Origin: Oscillospiraceae bacterium
GTDB taxonomy: Bacteria > Bacillota > Clostridia > Oscillospirales > Acutalibacteraceae
NCBI GenBank assembly: GCA_031262985.1
Contig: JAISGQ010000018.1
Coordinates: 1-64,000, forward strand
Length of the DNA stretch: 64,000 bases
Direction of reading: 5' to 3'
This document shows, piece by piece, positions 44,727 to 53,577 of the stretch (positions are counted from its first letter, which is position 1; every line of letters starts with the position of its first letter). A program made the translations under genes and the position numbers. The notes beneath the pieces are model-generated. The model made no database searches. It had not been told where the DNA came from and worked only from the letters and a program-made list of their open reading frames with translations.

Positions 44727-45844
44727 TGAGAGGCACTAATGTTGTTGGTTTAATATTTTCCAATATGCACGACGACTGCATAAGAGAAATCACCAGTCTG
44801 AGGACTATGGGTTCTGTCCCGTTCGGCGGCAGATACCGCATGATAGATTTCCCGCTTTCCAATATGGTCAACTCGAACATCAGCAAGGTGGGAGTTATCA
44901 CAAAGAGCAATTACCAGTCTCTCATGGATCACTTAGGTTCGGGAAAGGCTTGGGATTTGTCGAGGAAGAGAGAGGGCTTGTTTATTCTCCCTCCCTTCGG
45001 ACACGGAAACGGGCTTTACGCCGAGCGAATCGACGCTCTTTCGGGCATCTCAAGCTTCTTGAAGGAGTGCAAGGAAGAGTTTGTAGTAATGAGCGACTGC
45101 CACATAGCTTATAACATTGATTTTTCCGACGTAATCAATTATCACTACCAAAAGGGTGCGGACATCACTATCGTCTACAAAAACGGCGTTGTACCCGACT
45201 CCCTTCCTGAGAAGGTTTGCCTTGAGTTCGGTCGTGCTAAGAGAATATCGGAGATAATCAACGGCGTAACAGATAAGGAGAACAAGTGCGACTGGAGCAT
45301 GGGCATTTATGTCATGAAACGCGACTTCCTCATGAAGATAATCGCGGAGGCAGTAGCACGCAACAGGAACAATTTTGTCCGCGACGTGCTCCAGTCGGCT
45401 GTGGAGCAGTACAAGATGTTCGGCTACAAGTTCGACGGCTGCGCTATGGCAGTGACTTCTATGGAGGCGTACTTCGAGGCGAATATGAGCCTTGTCAACA
45501 AGTCTGTGCGGGAGGATTTATTCAACCCCAACCGCCCTGTTTACACTAAGGTTCTCGACGAGATGCCCGCCAAATTCGGACTGGGCGCGATTGTCACCAA
45601 CTCCATAGTCGCCGATGGCTGTGTCATAGAGGGCGAGGTCTCCAACTGCATACTGTTCAGAGGAGTTAAAATAGGCAAGGGAGCTAAGGTCTCCAACTGC
45701 ATTATCATGCAGGACACTCAGATAGGCGACAACGCGATACTCAACTACGTAATCACCGACAAGGATGTAGTGGTGCAGAATGCCTGCTCATTTATGGGCT
45801 GCCAAACCTATCCCGCCTACATTCCGAAGGGGAGAAATGTCTGA
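44726..45844 (+). CDS. glgD: GlgD, regulatory subunit of ADP-glucose synthase
   Basis: A 372-residue GlgC paralogue. It keeps the fold (FGGRYRMIDFPLSNMVNSNISKVGVI, then the beta-helix with NCILFRGVKIGKGAKVSNCII) but lacks the GGxGTRL nucleotide loop (here IFSNMHDDCIREITSLR), so it is expected to be catalytically weak and to modulate GlgC, as shown for the Bacillus pair. Its start overlaps the glgC stop by one base, indicating translational coupling. Confidence 0.95.
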   Translation: MRGTNVVGLIFSNMHDDCIREITSLRTMGSVPFGGRYRMIDFPLSNMVNSNISKVGVITKSNYQSLMDHLGSGKAWDLSRKREGLFILPPFGHGNGLYAERIDALSGISSFLKECKEEFVVMSDCHIAYNIDFSDVINYHYQKGADITIVYKNGVVPDSLPEKVCLEFGRAKRISEIINGVTDKENKCDWSMGIYVMKRDFLMKIIAEAVARNRNNFVRDVLQSAVEQYKMFGYKFDGCAMAVTSMEAYFEANMSLVNKSVREDLFNPNRPVYTKVLDEMPAKFGLGAIVTNSIVADGCVIEGEVSNCILFRGVKIGKGAKVSNCIIMQDTQIGDNAILNYVITDKDVVVQNACSFMGCQTYPAYIPKGRNV

Positions 45845-45898
45845 TATTAGTTTGTGGTTTAGTGCGATATTATTGCTATTAGAAGGAAGGTTATCAGT

Positions 45899-47326
45899 TT
45901 GAAGGTTTTATATGTTGCCAGTGAAGCTCTGCCCTTTGCCGCCTCAGGCGGATTGGCGGACGTAGCCGGAAGTCTCCCCCACGCGATGAGACAGAGGCTG
46001 GTCGGGTGCAGAATCGCGATGCCTCTTTACGACAGTGTTCCGCAGGAACTGAGGGAAAACATGAAGTTCATCACCAGCCTCTCTGTTCCTGTTTCATGGA
46101 GACGCCAGTATTGCGGTGTGTTTGAGGCAAAATACGGCGGAGTGACATACTATCTGCTTGATAATCAGTATTATTTTAAGAGGAAGGGGCTTTACGGTCA
46201 TTACGACGACGCGGAGCGATTCGCCTTCTTCTCGAGAGCGGTTCTCGAAATGCTTCCGTATCTCGACTTCAAGCCGGATATTATCAACGCCAACGACTGG
46301 CAGTCCGCGCTTGTCCCTATCTACTATCAGCTTTTCTACTCCGGCAACGATTGGTATAAGGGAATAAAAACCGTGTTCACCATCCACAACATCCAGTATC
46401 AGGGAAAATACGGCATGGAGATATGCGAGGATGTTTTCGGAATACCTCTCGACAGCAGGAAAATCGTAGAGTTTGACGACTGCGTAAACCTCATGAAGGG
46501 TGCTGTGGAGACTGCCGACAGAGTTACTACCGTAAGCCCGACATACGCTAAGGAGATACTCGACCCGTGGTTCTCCCACGAGCTTGACCCGATACTCAGA
46601 GAACGTCAGTGGAAGCTGTTCGGCATACTCAACGGAATTGACACCGAGAGCTACAACCCCGAAACGGACGCGCAGATTTATGAGAATTTCGGCATTGACA
46701 CCTTATCTGAAGGCAAGGCAAAGAACAAGCTTGAGCTTCAGAAGCGGCTGTTCCTCCCCGAGCGCGCGGATGTTCCTCTCATCGGAATGGTTACGAGGAT
46801 GGTGTCGCACAAGGGACTTGACCTTGTAAAATCCGTACTTGACGATATACTCAGCACTCATGATGTGCAGTTTGTCATTCTCGGTTCGGGCGATTGGGAG
46901 TACGAATCGTTCTTCAAGACCATGCAGGAAAAGCACAAGGATAAGTTTATCGCCTGCTTCGGTTTTGTCCCCGAGCTTTCGAGGAAGATTTATGCGGGAG
47001 CTGATATTTTCCTCATGCCGTCTAAGAGTGAGCCGTGCGGGCTTTCCCAGATGATTTCGCTTCGGTACGGAACTATCCCCATTGTCCGCGAAACAGGCGG
47101 GCTGAAAGACTCCATCACCGACAGCGGAGACGGAGAAGGCAACGGCTTCACCTTCAAGAGCTACGATGCGGGGGATATGTCCTACTCCATTGAACGCGCC
47201 CTTGCGGGATACGCTAATGCGGACGGCTGGAATATTCTCCGCCGCAGGGCTATGGAGTCGGACAATAGCTGGGGCAAGAGTGCCAACGCGTATATCAGAA
47301 TGTACAAGAGCCTGCTTAAGGAGTAG
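45899..47326 (+). CDS. glgA: Glycogen synthase
   Basis: A 475-residue GT5 glycogen synthase adding ADP-glucose units. The N-terminal domain carries the glucan/ADP loop as FAASGGLADVAGSLP, where many bacterial enzymes have KTGGLADV. The C-terminal GT-B domain has LIGMVTRMVSHKGLDLV and the nucleotide-binding LMPSKSEPCGLSQMISLRYGTIPIVRETGGLKDSI. The start is TTG at 45899, with AGAAGGAAGG before it. Last gene of the operon, closed by a strong terminator. Confidence 0.95.
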   Translation: MKVLYVASEALPFAASGGLADVAGSLPHAMRQRLVGCRIAMPLYDSVPQELRENMKFITSLSVPVSWRRQYCGVFEAKYGGVTYYLLDNQYYFKRKGLYGHYDDAERFAFFSRAVLEMLPYLDFKPDIINANDWQSALVPIYYQLFYSGNDWYKGIKTVFTIHNIQYQGKYGMEICEDVFGIPLDSRKIVEFDDCVNLMKGAVETADRVTTVSPTYAKEILDPWFSHELDPILRERQWKLFGILNGIDTESYNPETDAQIYENFGIDTLSEGKAKNKLELQKRLFLPERADVPLIGMVTRMVSHKGLDLVKSVLDDILSTHDVQFVILGSGDWEYESFFKTMQEKHKDKFIACFGFVPELSRKIYAGADIFLMPSKSEPCGLSQMISLRYGTIPIVRETGGLKDSITDSGDGEGNGFTFKSYDAGDMSYSIERALAGYANADGWNILRRRAMESDNSWGKSANAYIRMYKSLLKE

Positions 47327-47347
47327 GCGGCAAAAGTGCAGCTTTAG

Positions 47348-47390
47348 CGGTGCGGCAAAACTTTGTTTTGCCGCACCGATTTTATTTTTC
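47348..47390 (+). terminator. Terminator of glgBCDA operon
   Basis: CGGTGCGGCAAAAC and TTTTGCCGCACCG pair around a short loop, followed by ATTTTATTTTT. Confidence 0.92.
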
Positions 47391-47430
47391 AGAAAAATCA
47401 TAAAAATAATTAACAATTTAAAGTAAATTC

Positions 47431-47459
47431 TTGCTTCTTTTTCCAATATAATATATAAT
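47431..47459 (+). promoter_or_regulatory. Promoter of the sensor/MFS pair
   Basis: TTGCTT (47431-47436), a 17-base spacer and TATAAT (47454-47459). Confidence 0.68.
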
Positions 47460-47497
47460 TTGCTTAGTACTAATCTGATAAGGAGGAGTTTTGCTGG

Positions 47498-47539
47498 ATG
47501 TTATCTCCTGCAAAACATTTGCGGCTTTATGGAAAATAA
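47498..47539 (+). other. Possible 13-residue upstream ORF
   Basis: ATG at 47498 is well placed behind AAGGAGG (47480-47486) and opens a 13-codon frame that ends at 47539, overlapping the start of the next gene (47529) in another frame. The next gene has no ribosome site of its own, so it may be translated by coupling to this peptide. An alternative is that the larger gene starts at a non-standard codon. Confidence 0.35.
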
Positions 47540-48251
47540 TAGATTACAGGTTGGGAATATTGCGGCAAGGACGGCGTTTCAGATAATATTCACTATCGCG
47601 TCCGTTTTCTTCTGCGTTATTTTGATTTTGGATTCATTCGAGAAGTATTATTACAACGCCTCGCAGGAAACACTCGCCGAAACTACTGAAATTATCGCCG
47701 CACAGATGTCACTTGAGATAGACTACGACACTCTGTTTCAGGAGGACGCCGAAAAGCAGGAGTTCGTATCCGCAAGGTACGCTGAGTTTTTGGATTCCTT
47801 CTTTGCGGGCGATGATATAGAACGCGCCGCCGCTCTCTACTCCGTGAGCGGGGAGGCTGTGACACTGCTGTCTAAGACCTCCGCCTTTGACGAGAGCCTC
47901 ATAGAGGATAAGGAAGATCTGATACTCACCTCTCTCGGCAGCGGAGGAATCTACTCCTCCGACACAGTGCGGGAAAGGCTGATTTTCTCCTCCGCAGGCA
48001 CAGGAGGAGCTGCTTCGGAGACGGGCAGCGGGCAGAGCATAGCCGCCGCGCTTGTGTCAATCGAGGGAGTAAACGGCTCGGTGGTTCTGATTGTGTCGTC
48101 ACAGCAGAAAAGCTCGCTTGCCTACTCCGGCACGATACGAAACAGGCTGATTGTTTTTGCCGTAGTTTGTTCGATTGCGATATTGATTTATTTCGCCTGC
48201 TCGGGCATTATAACCGAGAGAAATAAGCGCAGTTCACAGGGCATAATTTAG
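47529..48251 (+). CDS. Membrane-anchored sensor-like protein
   Basis: A 240-residue protein with one N-terminal hydrophobic segment (about 14-36), an extracytoplasmic region of about 150 residues, and a second hydrophobic segment near the C-terminus (about 200-220). No cytoplasmic signalling domain follows. The topology is that of a Cache-like ligand-binding domain, but I cannot assign a family by motif. The start is uncertain: the ATG at 47529 has no ribosome site and overlaps a short upstream frame. The next gene begins 8 bases later and has a related layout, so the two probably work together. Confidence 0.6.
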   Translation: MENNRLQVGNIAARTAFQIIFTIASVFFCVILILDSFEKYYYNASQETLAETTEIIAAQMSLEIDYDTLFQEDAEKQEFVSARYAEFLDSFFAGDDIERAAALYSVSGEAVTLLSKTSAFDESLIEDKEDLILTSLGSGGIYSSDTVRERLIFSSAGTGGAASETGSGQSIAAALVSIEGVNGSVVLIVSSQQKSSLAYSGTIRNRLIVFAVVCSIAILIYFACSGIITERNKRSSQGII

Positions 48252-48259
48252 AGAGGAGG

Positions 48260-50731
48260 ATGAACATTGTGATAAAAAAGAAATTGGGCTTTGCCGGTTT
48301 AATTTATATTCTGATAGCTTCTATTTTGGCAGTAGGAGGCTCGTTCATCTACAAAAGCACCATTGCGGGGGCGGAGGCATCCTCAAAAACGGCTCTTATG
48401 GCTGTGTTTTATGTGGTGTTCGCAGTAGGAGCCGCGCTGTTTTTGTTCTCCTCAGTTTCTCTTCTCAATATGATACGCGAAAAGAAGGTAACCGAGTTCG
48501 CGTTTCACATAATGCGCTTCGCCATAATAATTATCACTATATTCATAAGCCTTTTTGTGATTTTGGAGAATGATTTCGGCGAAAGAGTTTTGGTATCAAG
48601 AGAAAACGAAACAAAGCAGTTAGCTGTCTCCACCGCTATTTCTCTGAGGAGTGCGATAGGGGAGAGCGTTCAGCTTGCAGATGACGACGGCGCAGGAATA
48701 GCCGAGCATTTTAGTTATCTCACAGAGGATATTGACGCAAACGGACGTACGGCGGCGTTGTTCCTCCTCAACGAAAACGGCTCGCTCGACAAATATGAGG
48801 AGCAGGAGATGCTCACGCCGAACAAGGAGCTTTACTATGTCGCCGGAAGCCGCGTCGATGCTCTTATGTCAAGTGCGGAGGAGAGAGCGAGGGAGGTCGC
48901 CGAAAATAAGATAATTCTTCTTACCAAAGCCGAGGCAGGGGAGACCTCCTATGACGTGGTGTCCGCGCCTGTCTACTCCTCGACGGGAAGGCTGGTCGGA
49001 GTACTCGAAATTTACGATAACCTTAACGCGAAGGCGGGGCTGGAGCTTATTAACTTCCCGCTTATAATAATCGTGTCGGGTGCGTTTATTTTACTGCTCA
49101 TTCTGTTTTACACTCTCAGCAGTCTTGTGGACGTGCTGCTCAGACCGCGCAGATTTATTGTATCTCCCGCGTTTAAGCACGGCAACGAGGTGGTACGCTC
49201 GATTTCGGTGCTGATATTCATGTGTTCTACAATGCCGCTTTGCCCAATATTCTTTGACTTTTCAAAGTACTCCGCGGCGGTATTCGGCGGAGTACTGCCC
49301 GATATGTTTATAGACTACATACCGCTTATAATTTATATGGTTGCGTGTATTCTCGGCTCTCGCATAGGAGGGCTCGGAAGCAAGAAGTTAGTCCGCGAGA
49401 TTGCCGCCATAGGCGCGGTCATCTCCGCAGTCGGCTTCACAATCACGGTAGGCTCTGACAATCCTACATTCGCCATCGCAGGAATAGCGGCGGGCGGATT
49501 CGGCTACGGAATTGCCTCCCGCGTTATCGACAGATACCGCGTGTACGGACGCTACTCCTCGGAGGGCGACGACAAGGTCATCTACAGCCCGTATCTCGGA
49601 ATCGCGGCGGGCGCGGTGTTTGGAGCGTTTTTGTACGAGCGGGGAGGGGGAAAAACTCTCTTTGTTACAACTGCCGCAGTGGTTATACTTGTGGGGATAA
49701 TGGCTATGCTGTTATTCAAGAACACAAGTTGCGAGAGTATATCACGAGAAGGGGACGAGGATTTCCTCAACGAGGCGTACACGAGAAAGTCGGTTTTCGG
49801 GCGGTTCGGTATACTGGCGGTTACTACGTCGCTGGTGCTTTCGTTCGGTTGGTTCTACCTCACGGTTTATCTCGGCTCGCTGGATATCTCCAAAACCGCC
49901 ATCACCTTCGGTTTCGTTTGTATAATCTTAGGTGGGGGAGTGGTAGGCAATCTCTACAGAGAGGCGTCCACCTTCAACCTGCGTGTTATGTTCGGTCTGT
50001 CGGGGATTTTCCTCGCGGCGTCATTGATTCCGTTTGCCATCGCGCCGTCTGAGGCTACCGCTGTAGCCGCCTACTTCCTCATGGTTATAGGGGAGATTTT
50101 GGGTCACGGCACTATCAACGCCTACCTCACACAAGGCTCAAATTCGAAGGACAGAATAGGCTTTTGGGGGCAGGGAAACCTCTTGCTCGAGCTGGTTTCA
50201 ATCGGCTCTGTAGTCGGAGGAGTAGTCCTTCTTAATATGAGCGACATCACAATTCCTATGGTGATAATTGCTCTGATAGTGGCTGCAATCGGCACTGCTA
50301 ATCTCGTAATGATAGTAGGAACGAAACCGATTCCCATTCAGCCCGCATTAATGCCTGTGCCTGATTCACAGGGAGAAGCGGTCATACTTAACTCCGAATT
50401 GGAGCTTTGCAGTGAGGAGGAGGCGGTGGCGTCTCCTGCTGATGATACAGCAAACGACGCAGAGACTGCCGCGACGGTCTCCGATACGGCGACTGCTGCT
50501 GAGGCACCGGCAGAGGAGATGACAGGCGGTGCTGAAACTACTCCTGCCGAACCTGCTGCCGCCGAGGAGAGTGCGGCAACTACGGAGGCGGGGGAGAGCG
50601 GTGAGGAGAACGGCGCGAGTTCTCCTGCCGGAGAAAATCCTACTACAGGAGAATCGGACTGGGCAGAGGCTTTCTCATATGCGGAATTTGAAAAATCTCT
50701 AACACACTCTACAGAAAAAACAGAAGAATAA
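48260..50731 (+). CDS. Sensor-domain/MFS-like transporter fusion
   Basis: An 823-residue membrane protein. Residues 8-30, 45-68 and 83-103 are hydrophobic. An extracytoplasmic segment of about 160 residues follows (ILENDFGERVLVSRENETKQ to VVSAPVYSSTGRLVGVLEIYDN, the last part typical of Cache/PAS-like folds). A hydrophobic segment at about 265-290 leads to a second half with ten or more membrane segments of MFS type, including GSRIGGLGSKKLVREIAAIGA, which resembles the MFS loop motif. Residues 700-823 are a low-complexity Ala/Glu tail. Substrate unknown. GAGAGGAGG precedes the ATG. It is paired with the smaller sensor-like gene upstream. Confidence 0.62.
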   Translation: MNIVIKKKLGFAGLIYILIASILAVGGSFIYKSTIAGAEASSKTALMAVFYVVFAVGAALFLFSSVSLLNMIREKKVTEFAFHIMRFAIIIITIFISLFVILENDFGERVLVSRENETKQLAVSTAISLRSAIGESVQLADDDGAGIAEHFSYLTEDIDANGRTAALFLLNENGSLDKYEEQEMLTPNKELYYVAGSRVDALMSSAEERAREVAENKIILLTKAEAGETSYDVVSAPVYSSTGRLVGVLEIYDNLNAKAGLELINFPLIIIVSGAFILLLILFYTLSSLVDVLLRPRRFIVSPAFKHGNEVVRSISVLIFMCSTMPLCPIFFDFSKYSAAVFGGVLPDMFIDYIPLIIYMVACILGSRIGGLGSKKLVREIAAIGAVISAVGFTITVGSDNPTFAIAGIAAGGFGYGIASRVIDRYRVYGRYSSEGDDKVIYSPYLGIAAGAVFGAFLYERGGGKTLFVTTAAVVILVGIMAMLLFKNTSCESISREGDEDFLNEAYTRKSVFGRFGILAVTTSLVLSFGWFYLTVYLGSLDISKTAITFGFVCIILGGGVVGNLYREASTFNLRVMFGLSGIFLAASLIPFAIAPSEATAVAAYFLMVIGEILGHGTINAYLTQGSNSKDRIGFWGQGNLLLELVSIGSVVGGVVLLNMSDITIPMVIIALIVAAIGTANLVMIVGTKPIPIQPALMPVPDSQGEAVILNSELELCSEEEAVASPADDTANDAETAATVSDTATAAEAPAEEMTGGAETTPAEPAAAEESAATTEAGESGEENGASSPAGENPTTGESDWAEAFSYAEFEKSLTHSTEKTEE

Positions 50732-50737
50732 ATTTAC

Positions 50738-50778
50738 ACCAATCACCGATAGAAAATCTCTGTCGGTGATTGGTATTA
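50738..50778 (+). terminator. Terminator after MFS fusion gene
   Basis: CCAATCACCGA and TCGGTGATTGG form the stem, followed by TATTATTA. Confidence 0.82.
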
Positions 50779-50903
50779 TTACAGCCTTTCGAGCGAGGCA
50801 ATCTATTGCAGTGGCTCAACTACAGCGGAAAACAGAGGATATATAGAAGAAAGAGGAAAGCAATTATACATTTGCGGAGCAGAAGGCAATTTGACAATAT
50901 CTA

Positions 50904-50932
50904 TTGACTTCTGTTTATTCCCATGGTACAAT
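50904..50932 (+). promoter_or_regulatory. Promoter of xerC-like gene
   Basis: TTGACT (50904-50909), a 17-base spacer and TACAAT (50927-50932). Confidence 0.72.
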
Positions 50933-50958
50933 TATACAAAATGAATATTTTGTATAAT
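50931..50958. promoter_or_regulatory. Perfect inverted repeat at promoter start
   Basis: ATTATACAAAAT and ATTTTGTATAAT are exact complements around GAAT. The left arm overlaps the -10 box and the repeat covers the transcription start, as an operator would. Confidence 0.6.
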
Positions 50959-50977
50959 TGAGGGGAGGGAAATATCC

Positions 50978-51008
50978 TAATTTCTCATAAAACCTGAGAA
51001 TTAGGATT
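50978..51008 (+). promoter_or_regulatory. Hairpin over the xerC ribosome site
   Basis: TCCTAATTTCTCA and TGAGAATTAGGA pair around AAAACC or a similar loop. The right arm contains AGGA, the only ribosome-site-like sequence before the ATG at 51014, so the hairpin could hide it. Confidence 0.5.
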
Positions 51009-51013
51009 AGAAC

Positions 51014-51982
51014 ATGAAAATAGACTATATGAAGGAATCGCCCAATGTACTTAAAGAATTTTTCGGTTACATGGAGACTGTCAAGGGAAAATCCCCGAGA
51101 ACTGTTGAGGAGTATTTTTTGGATTTGCGGACGTTTTTCAGATACCTAAAGCAATCGCGCGGCACAGCTCCACGCGGCTGTGATTTTTCGGATATTGAAA
51201 TTTCCGATGTGGATTTGGATTTTCTCTCCCGCGTCACATTGACGGAAGTTTTTCAGTACATGAATTTTCTGGCTTCTGTCAGAAAAAACGGACCTGCCGC
51301 AAGATCCAGAAAATGTTCGTCAATACGCGCGTTATTTAACTACTTGACGGCTAAAACCGGAAAACTCGAAGTTAATCCTGTCGCGGAGCTGGAAAATCCC
51401 AAGCTGAAGTCCAGTCTGCCGAAATTTCTGACATTGGAACAAAGTATCGATTTAACCAAAAATATAGAGGGCAGCCACAAAGAGCGCGACTACTGCATAA
51501 TCACGCTCTTTCTCAACTGCGGCATGAGACTTTCGGAGTTGGTGGGTATTAACATGAGCGATATGCTATCGGACAACCGACTGCGTATCACGGGAAAAGG
51601 CAACAAACAGCGCATGATTTACCTCAACTCCGCCTCCGCCGATGCCGTGCGTGCCTACCTCACAGTGCGACCTGTAGACGGAGTTAAGGACCGCGACGCG
51701 CTGTTTTTAAGCTCCAGAAAGCAGAGAATCAGCCCAAAGACGGTGCAGTATATTGTGAAAACTCATTTGTCCTCCATAAATTTGGGGCAGAGTATGTCGG
51801 TTCACAAGCTACGGCACACAGCCGCCACCCTTATGTACCAGCACGGAGATGTTGACATTCGCGTGCTTCAAGATATTTTGGGGCACGAAAGTCTCGGAAC
51901 TACTCAGATATACACGCACGTTTCAGACGAGCGTGTGAAGGACGCTATCGACAAAAACCCGCTGTCTAAAATAAAAAACTAA
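51014..51982 (+). CDS. xerC: Tyrosine recombinase XerC-like
   Basis: A 322-residue site-specific recombinase. The N-terminal core-binding domain (about 1-125) is somewhat longer than in XerD. The catalytic residues are in NCGMRLSEL (Arg), KLRHTAAT within SVHKLRHTAAT (HxxR), LGHESLGTTQIYTH (His and nucleophile Tyr). The end DERVKDAIDKNPLSKIKN is typical of Clostridia XerC. It may pair with xerD at 30.7 kb to resolve chromosome dimers, or be a dedicated recombinase. It overlaps the convergent small membrane gene by 17 bases. The two inverted repeats upstream suggest control. Confidence 0.85.
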   Translation: MKIDYMKESPNVLKEFFGYMETVKGKSPRTVEEYFLDLRTFFRYLKQSRGTAPRGCDFSDIEISDVDLDFLSRVTLTEVFQYMNFLASVRKNGPAARSRKCSSIRALFNYLTAKTGKLEVNPVAELENPKLKSSLPKFLTLEQSIDLTKNIEGSHKERDYCIITLFLNCGMRLSELVGINMSDMLSDNRLRITGKGNKQRMIYLNSASADAVRAYLTVRPVDGVKDRDALFLSSRKQRISPKTVQYIVKTHLSSINLGQSMSVHKLRHTAATLMYQHGDVDIRVLQDILGHESLGTTQIYTHVSDERVKDAIDKNPLSKIKN

Positions 51983-52256
51983 ACAGGTCGGCGACAAGAC
52001 CGCACAGCACGAGATACAAATCCGCAATCCACTTCGTTTGCAGGGAGATAAATTCCAGCATCCTCTCCCCCACATTTAAAATTGATGCTACAATTTCCCT
52101 GTCTATTTCACTTAATTTTATCATATCCAAAAGAGACGTAGAGCCGATAATGAAATTCTGCTCATGGATTTTCACTACGATTATTCCGAATATAAACATA
52201 AATACTATTATAGTGAAACCGAATCCCATGAAAAATCGTCTTGCTGTGATACTCAT
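51966..52256 (-). CDS. Small hypothetical membrane protein
   Basis: A 96-residue protein with one strong hydrophobic segment at residues 9-30 and a second weaker one at the C-terminus (LVLCGLVADLFSFLF). No family recognised. The start ATG at 52256 has AAAAGGA upstream on the minus strand. It lies 67 bases downstream of spoIIP in the same direction, so it may be cotranscribed with the sporulation genes gpr and spoIIP. Confidence 0.5.
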   Translation of the reverse strand: MSITARRFFMGFGFTIIVFMFIFGIIVVKIHEQNFIIGSTSLLDMIKLSEIDREIVASILNVGERMLEFISLQTKWIADLYLVLCGLVADLFSFLF

Positions 52257-52323
52257 TTTTATCAGTCCTTTTAATTTTATTGCAAGTAGGCAGCAAAGCA
52301 ACCTACTCCCTGAAAACATATCA

Positions 52324-53457
52324 CTACATACACTTTAACAGCACATCTCTCAGCGATTTACCCACCATCTGCGCGGAGTATTTCGCCTCCTCCAGCGTGT
52401 TTACGTCCGTTCCGAACTCAACGAGCAGTGAGTTTTTCGTAAGGTGCATATTGTATCTCCTCGGGGCGAAGTACACGGGACGCGCCAGTGTGGGATAATC
52501 GCTCGCCATCTGATTTTGCAGTTGGAGGGCAAACCGCAGGTTCTTCTCCCAATTAGGGAAATCGAGCGTTTTATCTACGTCACAGCCTGTTATAATCATA
52601 ACCTGCGCCGCTTTTTTGTTGTTTATCGTGGTAGTGGGCTTTATCTTCGTTCCGTCGTCTCTTGTAATGGAATCTCTGTGAACGTCAATAACAACTTGGA
52701 TGCTCGGATACTTTTTAAGATAGCCCGATATTGTCTCCTCTGCCCTATCGTATGATCCGTTATACTTAGGATAATCGTGGAGTGTAGTCACGTGGAGCGT
52801 CTTAATGCCCTCCTCGTTGAGGATATCCGAAATTATCTCCCCTACTGCCACGATGTTTTTCGACTTGTCGGTAGTCCTCACACTTGCGCCCTTGTCGTAC
52901 CAATCACTGTCGCTGTCGGCGTAACATTCGGTGGTATGGGTGTGAACTATAAGCACTTGATATTGGTCATTCTTTTTTATCTTGCAATCGGGTTTCTGTT
53001 TAAGGATTTTATTTATATCAAGCTTGTAGTTTTTGTTGGCGTTGTTTACATACACCTTGCCGTTGTTTACTCCTGCGTTCTTTATTTTCTCCTCGCGAAC
53101 AGCACCCCTGTCTGCATCTTTTTGGGGAGCAGTAGTTGTCGCCTTGGTCGCCTGTGTAGTAGTGGCAGCGGTAGTGGTAGTAGTCGCCGCCGCAGTTTTC
53201 ACCGCTACATCAGCAGGAGAGACCGCGTTTTTCGCCGTCTCCTTATTGTTATTTGCAAGCAGCTCACCTCCTGTGTCAAAACCGGACGACTGAACTTGTA
53301 TCGAAAAGAGGAGTATTTTAGAAAGTGCGTTTGCCATATCGTCCGAGGGCATAGTGAACACAGCTATAATTGCCGATATTGCTGCTCCTGTCAGGATAAT
53401 CTTTATTGCTGATTTGATGCTTTTTTTTGCGTTTGCCGAACTTAATTTATGTTCCAT
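52324..53457 (-). CDS. spoIIP: Stage II sporulation protein P
   Basis: A 377-residue peptidoglycan amidase/endopeptidase. In Bacillus, SpoIIP works with SpoIID and SpoIIM to drive engulfment of the forespore. One N-terminal membrane anchor (about 20-42) and a Thr/Ala-rich linker (about 90-115) precede the catalytic domain. The zinc-site histidines are in VLIVHTHTTECY and VIDVHRDSI, with the catalytic Glu in SLLVEFGTDVNT. AGGAGG lies 4 bases before the ATG. It follows gpr, the usual order. Confidence 0.94.
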   Translation of the reverse strand: MEHKLSSANAKKSIKSAIKIILTGAAISAIIAVFTMPSDDMANALSKILLFSIQVQSSGFDTGGELLANNNKETAKNAVSPADVAVKTAAATTTTTAATTTQATKATTTAPQKDADRGAVREEKIKNAGVNNGKVYVNNANKNYKLDINKILKQKPDCKIKKNDQYQVLIVHTHTTECYADSDSDWYDKGASVRTTDKSKNIVAVGEIISDILNEEGIKTLHVTTLHDYPKYNGSYDRAEETISGYLKKYPSIQVVIDVHRDSITRDDGTKIKPTTTINNKKAAQVMIITGCDVDKTLDFPNWEKNLRFALQLQNQMASDYPTLARPVYFAPRRYNMHLTKNSLLVEFGTDVNTLEEAKYSAQMVGKSLRDVLLKCM

Positions 53458-53488
53458 TTCTTCCTCCTGCATAGTAAAGTAGTTTCAC

Positions 53489-53515
53489 TTGGCATATATA
53501 ACACATATGCCAAGC
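53489..53515. promoter_or_regulatory. Palindrome between gpr and spoIIP
   Basis: CTTGGCATAT and ATATGCCAAG are exact complements. The hairpin lies 32 bases upstream of spoIIP and could be an operator, a processing site or a weak terminator. Confidence 0.45.
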
Positions 53516-53577
53516 GGAACTCCCTTACAATATATTTCACCTATATATATGCGGGAGGAAGAAGTGGATATGCCTAA

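Noticed and set aside
52777-53412. 211-residue + strand frame opposite spoIIP
   Set aside because: Antisense of the SpoIIP linker and catalytic domain; its Ser/Gly-rich part mirrors the Thr/Ala linker.
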